DNA of 64,000 bases from Vreelandella sp042466685. Lineage in GTDB: Bacteria > Pseudomonadota > Gammaproteobacteria > Pseudomonadales > Halomonadaceae. The notes beneath the pieces are model-generated. The model was not told the DNA's origin. It saw only the letters and a list, made by a program, of their open reading frames with translations, and searched no databases. The position numbers were made by a program, and so were the translations under genes. This document shows positions 55,331 through 63,521 of this stretch, in pieces; the stretch's first letter is position 1, and each line of letters begins with the position of its first letter. The DNA is taken from assembly GCF_042466685.1 (NCBI RefSeq), contig NZ_CP170448.1, positions 4,278,001-4,342,000 of the forward strand, given 5' to 3'.

Positions 55331-56119
55331 ATGGCGCTAACCGCAATAACGCCCTGTGCTTCTGACACCCCGCTCAATCGGGAGGCGTTCCGTGAAGCGC
55401 TGATGAGTAAAGGGCAGTACTACCACCTTAACCACCCTTTTCAGCAGGCGATGGCCAACGGCGAACTTAGCCGAGAACAATTGCAGGGCTGGGTGGCTAA
55501 CCGCTTTTACTACCAGCTAATGATTCCCCAAAAAGATGCCGCGCTACTGGCCAACTGCCCGGATGCAGCCATCCGCAGGCAATGGGTGCAGCGCCTGCTA
55601 GACCACGACGGCCACGCTGGCGATGAGGGTGGGATTGAAGCCTGGCTGGCCCTCGGTGAAGCCGTGGGATTACACCGCCATACACTGCTTTCCCAGGAGC
55701 GCGTGTTACCCGGCGTGCGCTTTGCCGTCGATGCCTACCGCCACTTCGTCGCCCGCGCGCCCTGGCAGGAGGCCGCGATCTCATCGCTTACCGAGCTGTT
55801 TGCGCCGCTTGCCCACCAAAACCGCCTGGATACCTGGCCCCAGCACTACCCGTGGATTAACGAGCAGGGCTATCGCTACTTTCGCAAGCGCCTTAGCGAA
55901 GCCCGCCGAGACGTCGAGCACGGCCTGGAAATCGCCTTAAGCGTGTGTACGACGGTGGCGCTGCAGCAACGTGCGCTGAACATCCTGCAATTCAAGCTCG
56001 ATGTGCTGTGGAGCATGTTGGATGCCATGACCATGGCCTATCAGTTAGGCCGTCCGCCTTACCATACCGTTACCCGTGAAGCGGTGTATCACCGTGGGCT
56101 TGAGCACTCACTTTACTAG
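55331..56119 (+). CDS. pqqC: Pyrroloquinoline-quinone synthase
   Basis: A 262-residue cofactorless oxidase that carries out the last ring closure and eight-electron oxidation to PQQ. The ATG at 55331 follows AGGAG; a TTG two codons earlier is possible. Family motifs are KGQYYHLNHPFQ, RFYYQLMIPQKDAALL, LDHDGHAGDEGGIEAWL and KLDVLWSMLDAM. Confidence 0.96.
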   Translation: MALTAITPCASDTPLNREAFREALMSKGQYYHLNHPFQQAMANGELSREQLQGWVANRFYYQLMIPQKDAALLANCPDAAIRRQWVQRLLDHDGHAGDEGGIEAWLALGEAVGLHRHTLLSQERVLPGVRFAVDAYRHFVARAPWQEAAISSLTELFAPLAHQNRLDTWPQHYPWINEQGYRYFRKRLSEARRDVEHGLEIALSVCTTVALQQRALNILQFKLDVLWSMLDAMTMAYQLGRPPYHTVTREAVYHRGLEHSLY

Positions 56120-56151
56120 ACCTTGATTGACGAGCGTTGGGGGAATTCAAC

Positions 56152-56436
56152 ATGGCACAGCAAGACATTTACCAACTGCGACGCGGCTGGCGGTTACAGT
56201 GGGAAGCCATTCAGGGCTGCCACGTCATTCTTTACCCCGAAGGTATGGTCAAGCTCAGCACGACTGCCGGAGCGATTCTTGAACAGGTTGATGGCCACCA
56301 ATCCGTCGCCGACATTATCGCTACCCTGCAGCGGCGCTACCCAGGCGCGGAGACCCTAGCAGACGACGTCGTGCAGTTTATCGAGGAAGCACGTACCAAC
56401 GGCTGGCTAGCCGCGAAGGAGGTTCACTGTGGCTGA
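56152..56436 (+). CDS. pqqD: PqqA-binding chaperone PqqD
   Basis: A 94-residue RRE-fold peptide chaperone that delivers PqqA to PqqE. The start is the ATG at 56152 (MAQQDIYQLRRGWRLQWEA). An in-frame ATG at 56137 is less likely, because the family begins close to YxLRRG. PEGMVKLSTTAGAILEQVDG is the conserved core. It overlaps pqqE by 8 bp. Confidence 0.93.
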   Translation: MAQQDIYQLRRGWRLQWEAIQGCHVILYPEGMVKLSTTAGAILEQVDGHQSVADIIATLQRRYPGAETLADDVVQFIEEARTNGWLAAKEVHCG

Positions 56437-57652
56437 TACAAACGGGGTGAATCAAAGCACTGCTGAAGCGACCTCACCACCTTTATGGCTGCTGGCAGAA
56501 CTTACCTACCGCTGCCCGCTGCAGTGCGCCTACTGCTCTAACCCGCTGGCCTTTACCCGCTACCAAAACGAGCTGGATAGCGAAGCGTGGTTTAGCGTGC
56601 TGCGCCAGGCCCGGGCCATGGGGGCGGCTCAGTTGGGTTTTTCCGGCGGCGAGCCGCTGATTCGCCAGGATCTGGAAGCGCTGGTACGCGAAGCACGCAC
56701 GCTGGGCTTTTATACCAACCTGCTAACCTCCGGCGTGGGCCTTACTGCCCAGCGGGTAGACGCTCTGGCAGAAGCAGGCCTGGATCATATTCAGATTAGC
56801 CTGCAGGCTGCCGACCCCGAACTGGCCCAGGCGCTGGCCGGCTCTGCCAAGGCCCATGCCAACAAGCTGGCAATGGCAAAAGCCGTCAAAGCCGCTGGCT
56901 ACCCCATGGTATTGAACGTGGTGCTGCATCGGCACAATATCGATCAAATTGGCGAGCTGATTGCCCTCTGTGATGAACTCGGTGCAGATGCTGTTGAGCT
57001 GGCCAACTGCCAGTATTACGGCTGGGCGTTTTTAAACCGTCAAGCGTTGATGCCTACCCGGGAACAGCTGGTACGTGCCGAGGCGGAAACCAACCGCTGG
57101 CGGGAAACCCTGGCGGCAAGGGGCCGCGATATGTCGTTGTTGTTTGTGGTGCCGGACTACTTTGAACAAGCGCCTAAGGCATGCATGGGCGGCTGGGGCA
57201 GCATTTTTATGACCGTTGCCCCGGATGGCGCCGTGTTGCCCTGCCATAGCGCCAGGGAACTGCCGATGGCGTTTCCCAACGTAAAAGAGACGTCGCTGCA
57301 GGATATTTGGTACCAAAGCGATGCCTTTAACCGTTTTCGCGGCACCCAGTGGATGCCCACACTCTGCCAGCAGTGCGACGAGCGCGATAAAGACCATGGC
57401 GGCTGCCGTTGCCAAGCGTATTTGTTAACCGGCGATATGAACGCTACCGACCCCGTTTGCCAGCACTCTCCCCAGCATGGGTTGCTAGAGAGCCTGATCG
57501 CAGAAAACGCCCAAAGCGCGCCAGAGCAAGCCCCCCTGATTCCCCGCAATGCCCGCCAATCAAAGCAGTTGCAAACAAAGCAGTTACAGAGCCAGGGTGG
57601 TTCAGCGGCGCCTTCGCCCCGCCAAACGCCCGAGCTGATTTATCGGCAATAA
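56429..57652 (+). CDS. pqqE: PqqA peptide cyclase (radical SAM)
   Basis: A 407-residue radical-SAM/SPASM enzyme that links Glu15 and Tyr19 of PqqA. The SAM cluster motif CPLQCAYC has Cys29, Cys33 and Cys36. The auxiliary-cluster Cys lie in the C-terminal part, including CQQCDERDKDHGGCRC. The last ~50 residues are a Gln-, Ser- and Pro-rich tail that looks disordered. An imperfect 19-bp tandem repeat (ATTTATCGG-AATAA) spans the stop codon. Confidence 0.95.
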   Translation: MADTNGVNQSTAEATSPPLWLLAELTYRCPLQCAYCSNPLAFTRYQNELDSEAWFSVLRQARAMGAAQLGFSGGEPLIRQDLEALVREARTLGFYTNLLTSGVGLTAQRVDALAEAGLDHIQISLQAADPELAQALAGSAKAHANKLAMAKAVKAAGYPMVLNVVLHRHNIDQIGELIALCDELGADAVELANCQYYGWAFLNRQALMPTREQLVRAEAETNRWRETLAARGRDMSLLFVVPDYFEQAPKACMGGWGSIFMTVAPDGAVLPCHSARELPMAFPNVKETSLQDIWYQSDAFNRFRGTQWMPTLCQQCDERDKDHGGCRCQAYLLTGDMNATDPVCQHSPQHGLLESLIAENAQSAPEQAPLIPRNARQSKQLQTKQLQSQGGSAAPSPRQTPELIYRQ

Positions 57653-57676
57653 ATCCATTTATCGGGAATAACCCCA

Positions 57677-58273
57677 TTAAGGCTCGCAGGTGGCTCGCTC
57701 AGCATGGGCAGGCAGTTGCGGGCAAACAGCGGCTAATGAATGACCGCTCGCTTGCCAGCCATCCACCCCATTGGGGTACCAATAGAGCTCTTCATAGCCC
57801 ATTGCCTCAGCGCGTCGGGCAGCATTCCAGGAAAGCCAGCAGTCGCTGCGGCAAAAGAACGCCAACGGCGCTGCCTCAGCGTTCTCACGCTGCGCATCGA
57901 GTGCTTGCGTGAAGTAATCACGCCACTCATCTTCCAAAGCAGGTGCACCCACGTTAGGCAGCCAAATACTGCCGGGGATCGTTAAGTGAGGCGTATCCTG
58001 CAGAAAAAGGCCGTCATGCCAGGTTAACGCGTAGACATCCACCAGGATGACCGACGACGAGTCCAGCAGCGCTTGAAAAGTATCGTCATCTAACGTGGTC
58101 ACCCCAGGTAGCGGTGCAGTGACAGGGGCTTTAAATGGCGGTAACCGATAGCCTTGTTGGTTAAACGCCGCTGCAGGCACGTCAGCGCCCGCCACGCCGC
58201 TAACTATTCCACTTATCCACGCCAAACAAATGATATAGCGGCGCACAGAGTACGCCGGGTGTTGTGTCGGCAT
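57677..58273 (-). CDS. PQQ-associated rhodanese-like periplasmic protein (CXXCW-motif type)
   Basis: About 198 residues from the ATG at 58273, with a signal peptide (RRYIICLAWISGIVSGVAGA). The rhodanese-like core ends in FFCRSDCWLSWNAARRAEAMGY. This is the Cys-Cys-Trp motif of a family found next to PQQ-dependent alcohol dehydrogenases. The function is unproven; a redox or sulfur-relay role in the periplasm is suggested by the paired Cys and by the neighbours. It ends convergently with pqqE. Confidence 0.85.
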   Translation of the reverse strand: MPTQHPAYSVRRYIICLAWISGIVSGVAGADVPAAAFNQQGYRLPPFKAPVTAPLPGVTTLDDDTFQALLDSSSVILVDVYALTWHDGLFLQDTPHLTIPGSIWLPNVGAPALEDEWRDYFTQALDAQRENAEAAPLAFFCRSDCWLSWNAARRAEAMGYEELYWYPNGVDGWQASGHSLAAVCPQLPAHAERATCEP

Positions 58274-58280
58274 GATGGCA

Positions 58281-58967
58281 TCACTCCCAATCAAACGGGC
58301 AGGCGGTACATCCCTCCATTTGGGCCATTTGGAAGTTACCGTAGTGGATACGCGCACCGGTCATATCGGCATCGTTAAGACGGGCAATGTTCATTTTGAC
58401 TTCTTGCAGGTTAGCATCGCGCAGATCCGCCCCTATTAGGTTAACCTTATTCATCCAGGCCATTTCCAGGTTGCTGCCCATCAGCTTCGCTCCCTGCATA
58501 CTGGCCCCAGACAGCCGGGCAAATTCCAAATTGGCCCCAGTCAGGTCAGCATGATCAAACGTCGCCCCCTGGGCATAAATACTCCAGCTATCCACCCCAA
58601 CCAAACTGGCATGGGAAAGATCGGCACCACGCAGGTGGGTGTTGGGCATACGCGCGCGATTAAGGTTAGCGTGGCGCAGCGATGCACCTTCAAAATCGAC
58701 GCTGCGTAGATTGCTATGGCGGAAATCCGAGCCGTCTAAGTTGCTGCCCGCAAAGTTAGCGCCTTGCAAATCAAGGTTAGCAAAGTCACCGCCGGATAAG
58801 TCCATATTGACGCACTGAGCGCCGGGCACCAGCTCGCAGCCGTTATGTACTGGCGGTTGGTACGCTTCAACATAGTCGTCGGCAACGACACTGCCTATCG
58901 CGCTAAGGCAGAGCAAAACCGCCGTTGTTTGGCGGCGCCATAAAGGCACACTATTACGCGTTATCAT
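58281..58967 (-). CDS. Secreted pentapeptide-repeat protein
   Basis: About 228 residues from the ATG at 58967, after GGAG. A signal peptide ends near VVA-DD. From about residue 55 to 215 runs an A(D/N)L-type pentapeptide repeat array (ANLDLQGANFAGSNLDGSDF and further), which forms a right-handed beta-helix. A Cys pair near each end (CELVPGAQC, CTACP) could close it by disulfides. It lies between the rhodanese-like and dehydrogenase genes on one strand. The role is unknown; a periplasmic scaffold for the quinoprotein system is a guess. Confidence 0.85.
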   Translation of the reverse strand: MITRNSVPLWRRQTTAVLLCLSAIGSVVADDYVEAYQPPVHNGCELVPGAQCVNMDLSGGDFANLDLQGANFAGSNLDGSDFRHSNLRSVDFEGASLRHANLNRARMPNTHLRGADLSHASLVGVDSWSIYAQGATFDHADLTGANLEFARLSGASMQGAKLMGSNLEMAWMNKVNLIGADLRDANLQEVKMNIARLNDADMTGARIHYGNFQMAQMEGCTACPFDWE

Positions 58968-59039
58968 TATTGTTCTCTCCATGACCGTTATCTTGATTCA
59001 AAAAAGGGCGGCAAAGGCCGCCCAAGAGGGGTTAATAAC

Positions 59040-60941
59040 TTAACGGTTAGCCAACTCTTTAACGAAGGACGGCAACTTGAAGACCCAGAACGAACCGCCC
59101 TGGGCAATCGGTCGCGTCAGTTCAGCCATGTCACCGCCCCAAAGCGGAACTGCGCCGCCATAACCTGCAGTGACACCGATGTACTGCTCACCGTCCATTT
59201 CCCAGGTAACCGGTGGTGAAATAATGCCGGTGCCGACCTGGAACTTCCAAAGCTCTTCCCCGGTTTCAGCATGGAAGGCTTTGAAGTAGCCATCACCCGT
59301 ACCGGTAAACACCAAATCACCGTGAGTAGCTAACACGCCGGCCCATAGCGGCATAGGCTCTTTATGCTCCCAAGCGTACTCGCCGGTCACCGGGTCTATG
59401 GCGCGCAGAATACCCACATGGTCGTCGTACATACGCTTAATACGGAAGCCCATACCCAAGTAAGCGGCACCTTCCACGTACTCGACTTCTTCTGTCCAGT
59501 AGTCTTCTTTCCAGTGGTTGCCAGGTACGTAGAACAGCCCTGTATCCTGGCTATACGCCATGGGGTTCCAGTTTTTACCGCCTAAAAACGGCGGTGACAC
59601 TTCAACGGGTTCAGAGCGGGTTTGCCCTTCTTCCAAACGCGGTGGACGCTGGCCTTCAGCCTCAACCGGGCGACCGGTTTCCAGATCGATATGGGTCGCC
59701 CAAGAGATGTTATCGACAAATGGGAAGGCGTTGATGAGCTCGCCGTTAGTGCGGTCAGTGACATAGAAGAAGCCATTACGGTCGGCGTGGGCACCGGCGT
59801 TGACCGTTTGGCCGTTTTCATCTTCGTATTCGAACAGCACGATCTCGTTATTGCCTGAGAAGTCCCAGGTGTCGTTGGGCGTGTGCTGATAGAACCACTT
59901 CACTTCGCCGGTCGAAGGGTCGATACCCAATTGACCAGAGGTATAGAGGCTGTCGTAGTCAGACGGGTCGCCATCTTCAGAGGTGCGTGCCCACCCGTTC
60001 CAGGGGGCCGGGTTACCCGCACCAATGATAATGGTATTGGTATCAGGGTCGAAGCTGGCGCTCTGCCATGGCGCACCGCCACCTTGGCTCCAGGCTTGTA
60101 CTTTGCCGGTTTCGCTGTCTGGGTCATCGGGCCAGGAGGGCGCGCTGGCATCTCCCGTCGGAGTGCTCTCCTCACCGTTTAAACGCCCCATATGGCCTTC
60201 AACAAAGGGGCGCATCCAAATCTCTTCACCGGTATCAGGGTCACGGGCATAGAGCTTACCCACAATGCCGAACTCATCCCCTGAAGAGCCATGAATCAGC
60301 AATACGCGACCCGTTTCGCTATCTTCTACAATCGTTGGTGCGCCCGTCATGGTATAACCCGCGCGGTGGTCACCAAAGCGTTCGCGCCACACTACTTCAC
60401 CGGTATCTTTATTCAGCGCCACAATCCCCGCATCCAGCGTACCGAAGAACACCTTGTCGCCGTAAATAGCCGCGCCGCGGTTCACGACGTCACAGCAGGG
60501 GCGAATATCGCTGGGCAGTCGATGATTATAAGACCACAGCCTCTTTCCAGTACGTGCATCAATGGCAAAAATACGTGAATAGGAGCCGGTAACATAGATA
60601 ACGCCTTCATGGATCAGCGCCTGTGACTCCTGGCCACGCTGCATTTCATCGCCAAAGGAGTGAGACCATGCAGGGGTCAGCATCTCTACATTGTCTGCGT
60701 TAATTTGATCAAGCGGGCTGTAGCGCTGGGCTTTCACGCCCATGCCGTACATCAACACCGTTTCAGTGGTGTTATGGTCATTGAGAATATCGTCCCAGGT
60801 CACCTCGCTGGCGTGGGCTGTCAGTGCAACGCCTCCAACACCTAGGGCAGAGGCATAAGCAACGGCGGCGGTGAGGGTACGCAGGCGAAAGGGCCACGAA
60901 ATTTTGCGGGCTGACGTGTTGTTATTGATAGCGTATGTCAT
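59040..60941 (-). CDS. PQQ-dependent alcohol dehydrogenase (ExaA/PedE-like, predicted Ca2+ type)
   Basis: A 633-residue periplasmic quinoprotein. The start is the ATG at 60941, with a signal peptide ending at THAS-type LTAHA near residue 44. It has an eight-bladed propeller with W-motif repeats. The vicinal disulfide Cys149-Cys150 (RPCCDVV) stacks on PQQ. Metal-site residues Glu223 and Asn310 and base Asp360 (TWDFSG) are present. Ser362 stands where lanthanide-dependent enzymes have a second Asp, so Ca2+ is the predicted metal. It diverges from its likely electron acceptor, the cytochrome c at 61202. Confidence 0.92.
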   Translation of the reverse strand: MTYAINNNTSARKISWPFRLRTLTAAVAYASALGVGGVALTAHASEVTWDDILNDHNTTETVLMYGMGVKAQRYSPLDQINADNVEMLTPAWSHSFGDEMQRGQESQALIHEGVIYVTGSYSRIFAIDARTGKRLWSYNHRLPSDIRPCCDVVNRGAAIYGDKVFFGTLDAGIVALNKDTGEVVWRERFGDHRAGYTMTGAPTIVEDSETGRVLLIHGSSGDEFGIVGKLYARDPDTGEEIWMRPFVEGHMGRLNGEESTPTGDASAPSWPDDPDSETGKVQAWSQGGGAPWQSASFDPDTNTIIIGAGNPAPWNGWARTSEDGDPSDYDSLYTSGQLGIDPSTGEVKWFYQHTPNDTWDFSGNNEIVLFEYEDENGQTVNAGAHADRNGFFYVTDRTNGELINAFPFVDNISWATHIDLETGRPVEAEGQRPPRLEEGQTRSEPVEVSPPFLGGKNWNPMAYSQDTGLFYVPGNHWKEDYWTEEVEYVEGAAYLGMGFRIKRMYDDHVGILRAIDPVTGEYAWEHKEPMPLWAGVLATHGDLVFTGTGDGYFKAFHAETGEELWKFQVGTGIISPPVTWEMDGEQYIGVTAGYGGAVPLWGGDMAELTRPIAQGGSFWVFKLPSFVKELANR

Positions 60942-61019
60942 GGGTTTTCCATCCGAGTAATGATCACAATGCAATGGCTGCAAAGCGGCCAAGCTGCTGC
61001 TTGCGTGGTGCCAGCAAGA

Positions 61020-61034
61020 CTAAGCTCAGCTTAG
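61020..61034. promoter_or_regulatory. Perfect palindrome upstream of the PQQ dehydrogenase
   Basis: CTAAGCTCAGCTTAG has 7-bp arms around one base. It lies about 80 bp before the dehydrogenase start, in the divergent promoter region, and could be an operator. No second copy was noticed. Confidence 0.35.
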
Positions 61035-61090
61035 AAGCCCAGATCAAAAACCCATCTACCCCTCCAGTCGCGTTCGCATCCTGAATTAGC

Positions 61091-61103
61091 ACTACTTCCA
61101 AAG
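61091..61103 (+). promoter_or_regulatory. 13-bp motif shared with the pqqA promoter (cytochrome side)
   Basis: ACTACTTCCAAAG is the same as at 54041-54053. It lies between the divergent dehydrogenase and cytochrome genes and so could serve either one. Confidence 0.45.
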
Positions 61104-61201
61104 GATGAGGCTAGCGATACCTAAGGTGCTATAGGTTCGGCATGTGTGCCTGCCTATGCTCACTCAAGTGACGATACATTGATCCCCTGAGGAGCTAATC
61201 C

Positions 61202-61720
61202 ATGACAACGCTTACAAAAACAATCTCACAAACAATCTCACAAACAATCTCAAAAGCAGGCTCAAAAACAGGCTCTACAAAAACATCCATAGGCCAAGCA
61301 GGTGCTATCGCCCTTGTGGCTTTGCTCGCTGCACCACTGGCATGGCCCCATGGCAGCGTGACCCCTCAAGCCGTTGATATTAAAGATCTTGAGCGCCTAG
61401 GTGACGAATGGCGGGAAGAGAACCCTTACCGTGATCACCCCCAACATGATCTAGCCGTGGATATTGGCGCCCGCGCTTACAACAGCAACTGCGCCGCTTG
61501 CCACGGCCTGGAAGCGAAATCCGGCGGCATCGCCCCCGACCTGCGCGAGCTGGAGAACGGCCCATGGGGCGATGAGTGGTTCAAAGAGCTGGTCACGAAC
61601 GGATCCGAGCGCAACGGCCGTGTACTCATGCCGCGCATGTCCGACTACGTCAGCCAAGAAGGGCTATGGGCCATTCGCACCTGGTTAGAAACGGTCAGCA
61701 TAGAAACTACCGGACAGTAA
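61202..61720 (+). CDS. Periplasmic cytochrome c of the PQQ alcohol oxidation system
   Basis: A 172-residue monohaem cytochrome. The haem site CAACH is at residues 97-101 and a likely axial Met is in VLMPRMSDY. The signal region has an unusually long, Ser-, Thr- and Lys-rich n-region built from tandem repeats (TISQTISQTISK), then the hydrophobic AGAIALVALLAAPLAW. It resembles the cytochromes c-550 (ExaB/PedF) that accept electrons from quinoprotein alcohol dehydrogenases. GAGGAG precedes the ATG. Confidence 0.88.
   Translation: MTTLTKTISQTISQTISKAGSKTGSTKTSIGQAGAIALVALLAAPLAWPHGSVTPQAVDIKDLERLGDEWREENPYRDHPQHDLAVDIGARAYNSNCAACHGLEAKSGGIAPDLRELENGPWGDEWFKELVTNGSERNGRVLMPRMSDYVSQEGLWAIRTWLETVSIETTGQ
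61221..61256 (+). repeat. 12-bp tandem repeat in the cytochrome c signal region
   Basis: The unit CAATCTCACAAA occurs twice exactly, then a third time as CAATCTCAAAAG. It encodes ISQT-type tetrapeptides. Because the unit is 12 bp, changes in copy number would keep the reading frame. Confidence 0.8.
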
Positions 61721-61739
61721 GCCCTAACTGGGAGGCACT

Positions 61740-62567
61740 ATGGCAACCCCAACGCCCATCATCACGTTACAACGGCTCGCCGCGGCTTTCACGGCACTCC
61801 TCGCAGCGTTTATCTGGCTAATATTTATGTTGCCCTCCACCGTGTTGGCCGCCGTGAACACCGCTGAACAGGATCCGCTTGATTCCTTTATGTGGCCTGT
61901 GTACCGCGAGCGCTTTTTGGGCGACGCCCCTGTGGTGTTTGATGAGCGGGTCATCGTTAGCGCGCCAAGTTTCGCCGAAGACTCAGGCCAAGTGCCCATT
62001 GAGTTAGACGCCAGCGGATTAGAAACCAGCGGCGAGCCGATAACCGACATTATCGCCTGGGTGGATCTCAATCCTATTCCCCGCCTGTTTCACTACGCAC
62101 CGATGAGCCATGGCCTAGCCAAGCTTTCGTTAAATATTCGCTTGGAACAAGCTTCCGCAGTACGCGTAGCAGTGAAGCAGGGGGATACCTGGCATGTGGG
62201 CGGCACCTACATTGAAGCAGAAGGCGGCGGCTGTACCACGCCGGGTATTGCCGGCGCCGACAACGACTGGGAAAACACCTTCGGCGAGCTGCAGGGTCGG
62301 CTGTTTGCCAATGAGAGCGAACAGCGCCTGCGGGTGCGCCTTTCTCACCCCATGGACAGCGGCTTAATCCCCAGCCAACCCGCTTTTTACGTACAGTCAT
62401 TTGAGCTGCTGGATCAACAGGGTCAGCAAGTGGCCGCGCTGGAAATCGAAGCCTCGGTGAGCGCCAACCCTACCCTAGGGCTGCATATGCGCCCCTCCCC
62501 AGAGGGCTATGTGATTGGCGCCCAGGACAACAACGGCAACCGCTTCTCTATTGGTCTGCAGCCATGA
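61740..62567 (+). CDS. Quinoprotein dehydrogenase-associated SoxYZ-like carrier
   Basis: A 275-residue secreted protein. The signal sequence (AAFTALLAAFIWLIFMLPSTVLAA) is followed by a SoxY-like domain containing GGGCTTPGIAG, and by a C-terminal SoxZ-like domain with RVRLSHPMDSG and HMRPSPEGYVIGAQDNNGN. Such fused proteins occur with PQQ dehydrogenases and a metallo-hydrolase. The single Cys suggests a covalent carrier role, as in SoxY, but the cargo is unknown. It overlaps the next gene in ATGA. Confidence 0.87.
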   Translation: MATPTPIITLQRLAAAFTALLAAFIWLIFMLPSTVLAAVNTAEQDPLDSFMWPVYRERFLGDAPVVFDERVIVSAPSFAEDSGQVPIELDASGLETSGEPITDIIAWVDLNPIPRLFHYAPMSHGLAKLSLNIRLEQASAVRVAVKQGDTWHVGGTYIEAEGGGCTTPGIAGADNDWENTFGELQGRLFANESEQRLRVRLSHPMDSGLIPSQPAFYVQSFELLDQQGQQVAALEIEASVSANPTLGLHMRPSPEGYVIGAQDNNGNRFSIGLQP

Positions 62568-63508
62568 AAATGCGCTTACTAGCGAGCATAGCGTCGCTAC
62601 TAACCACATCGTTAGCGGCCAACGAGCCGGTTATGTTCTGCGAACGTCCGCTCACGGCCCAGCCAATTGCAGAGAACACCTGGATGGTGGAAGGCTTAAG
62701 AGAAGAGCTTTCCACCAGCAACTGCGGCCATATCGGCAACCAAGCATTTATTGCTACCCCCAACGGCACCATTCTTATTGACAGCGGCAGCACCCCACGC
62801 TTTGGCGAAGCACTCAAAACAGTGATTGCACAGCACACCTCCCACCCCGTACGCTGGGTTTTGAATACCCACCACCACCCTGATCACTTTTTCGGTAATG
62901 CCGCCTTCGGCGAGGCAGAGCACCTCACCTTAGCCAGCACTCGTAGGCTGATGGCCCGGGATCGAGAAGCACTGATCGATAACGTAGAGCGGCTGACCGG
63001 GCGCAGCTTGGCGCGCTCGCATATTGCCCTGCCCGACACGATTGAGGCAGGCGAGGTAACGCTGGGAAGCTACCCACTCACGCTATACGCCATGCGCGGC
63101 CACAGTGGTGGTGACCTGGTCATTATGGATCATTCCACCGGGGTACTGTTTTTGGGCGATATGGGCTTCTACCAGCGTGCTGCCGCTACGGCTCATAGCC
63201 CTGGCTTGCAACAGTGGCAGGCAGAGCTTAACGAGCTACGTGACCTCAACGCCCGCATCGCCGTGCCCGGCCATGGCCCCAGCGCGCCGCCCAACACTGT
63301 TTTAGAGCAAACCGCTCACTACCTCGCATGGCTAGACCAGCATCTCAGTAACGCGGCTAGCGAAGGGCTGGGAGCCAACCATGCCTTGGCCATCGAGATT
63401 CCTGACGCCTTTAACACCATTGCGCTCACTGAATATGAGTTTACCCGTAGCGTGATGCAGCTTTATCCTCACTATGAAGCACGGCTGCTGTGGGGCGCCC
63501 CACAATAA
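62564..63508 (+). CDS. Quinoprotein relay system zinc metallo-hydrolase
   Basis: A 314-residue metallo-beta-lactamase-fold protein with a short signal-like N-terminus. The metal motif HHHPDH is at 103-108; further ligands are likely in MRGHSGGDLV, FLGDMGFYQ and VPGHG. It matches the SoxH-like hydrolases that accompany the SoxYZ-like carrier in PQQ clusters. The substrate is unknown. It starts within the end of the carrier gene, so the two are co-translated. Confidence 0.87.
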   Translation: MKMRLLASIASLLTTSLAANEPVMFCERPLTAQPIAENTWMVEGLREELSTSNCGHIGNQAFIATPNGTILIDSGSTPRFGEALKTVIAQHTSHPVRWVLNTHHHPDHFFGNAAFGEAEHLTLASTRRLMARDREALIDNVERLTGRSLARSHIALPDTIEAGEVTLGSYPLTLYAMRGHSGGDLVIMDHSTGVLFLGDMGFYQRAAATAHSPGLQQWQAELNELRDLNARIAVPGHGPSAPPNTVLEQTAHYLAWLDQHLSNAASEGLGANHALAIEIPDAFNTIALTEYEFTRSVMQLYPHYEARLLWGAPQ

Positions 63509-63521
63509 GGAGCACACACCT

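Noticed and set aside
57638..57675. Imperfect 19-bp tandem duplication at the end of pqqE
   Set aside because: It is short, imperfect and at a convergent gene end. It is probably a slippage product without function.
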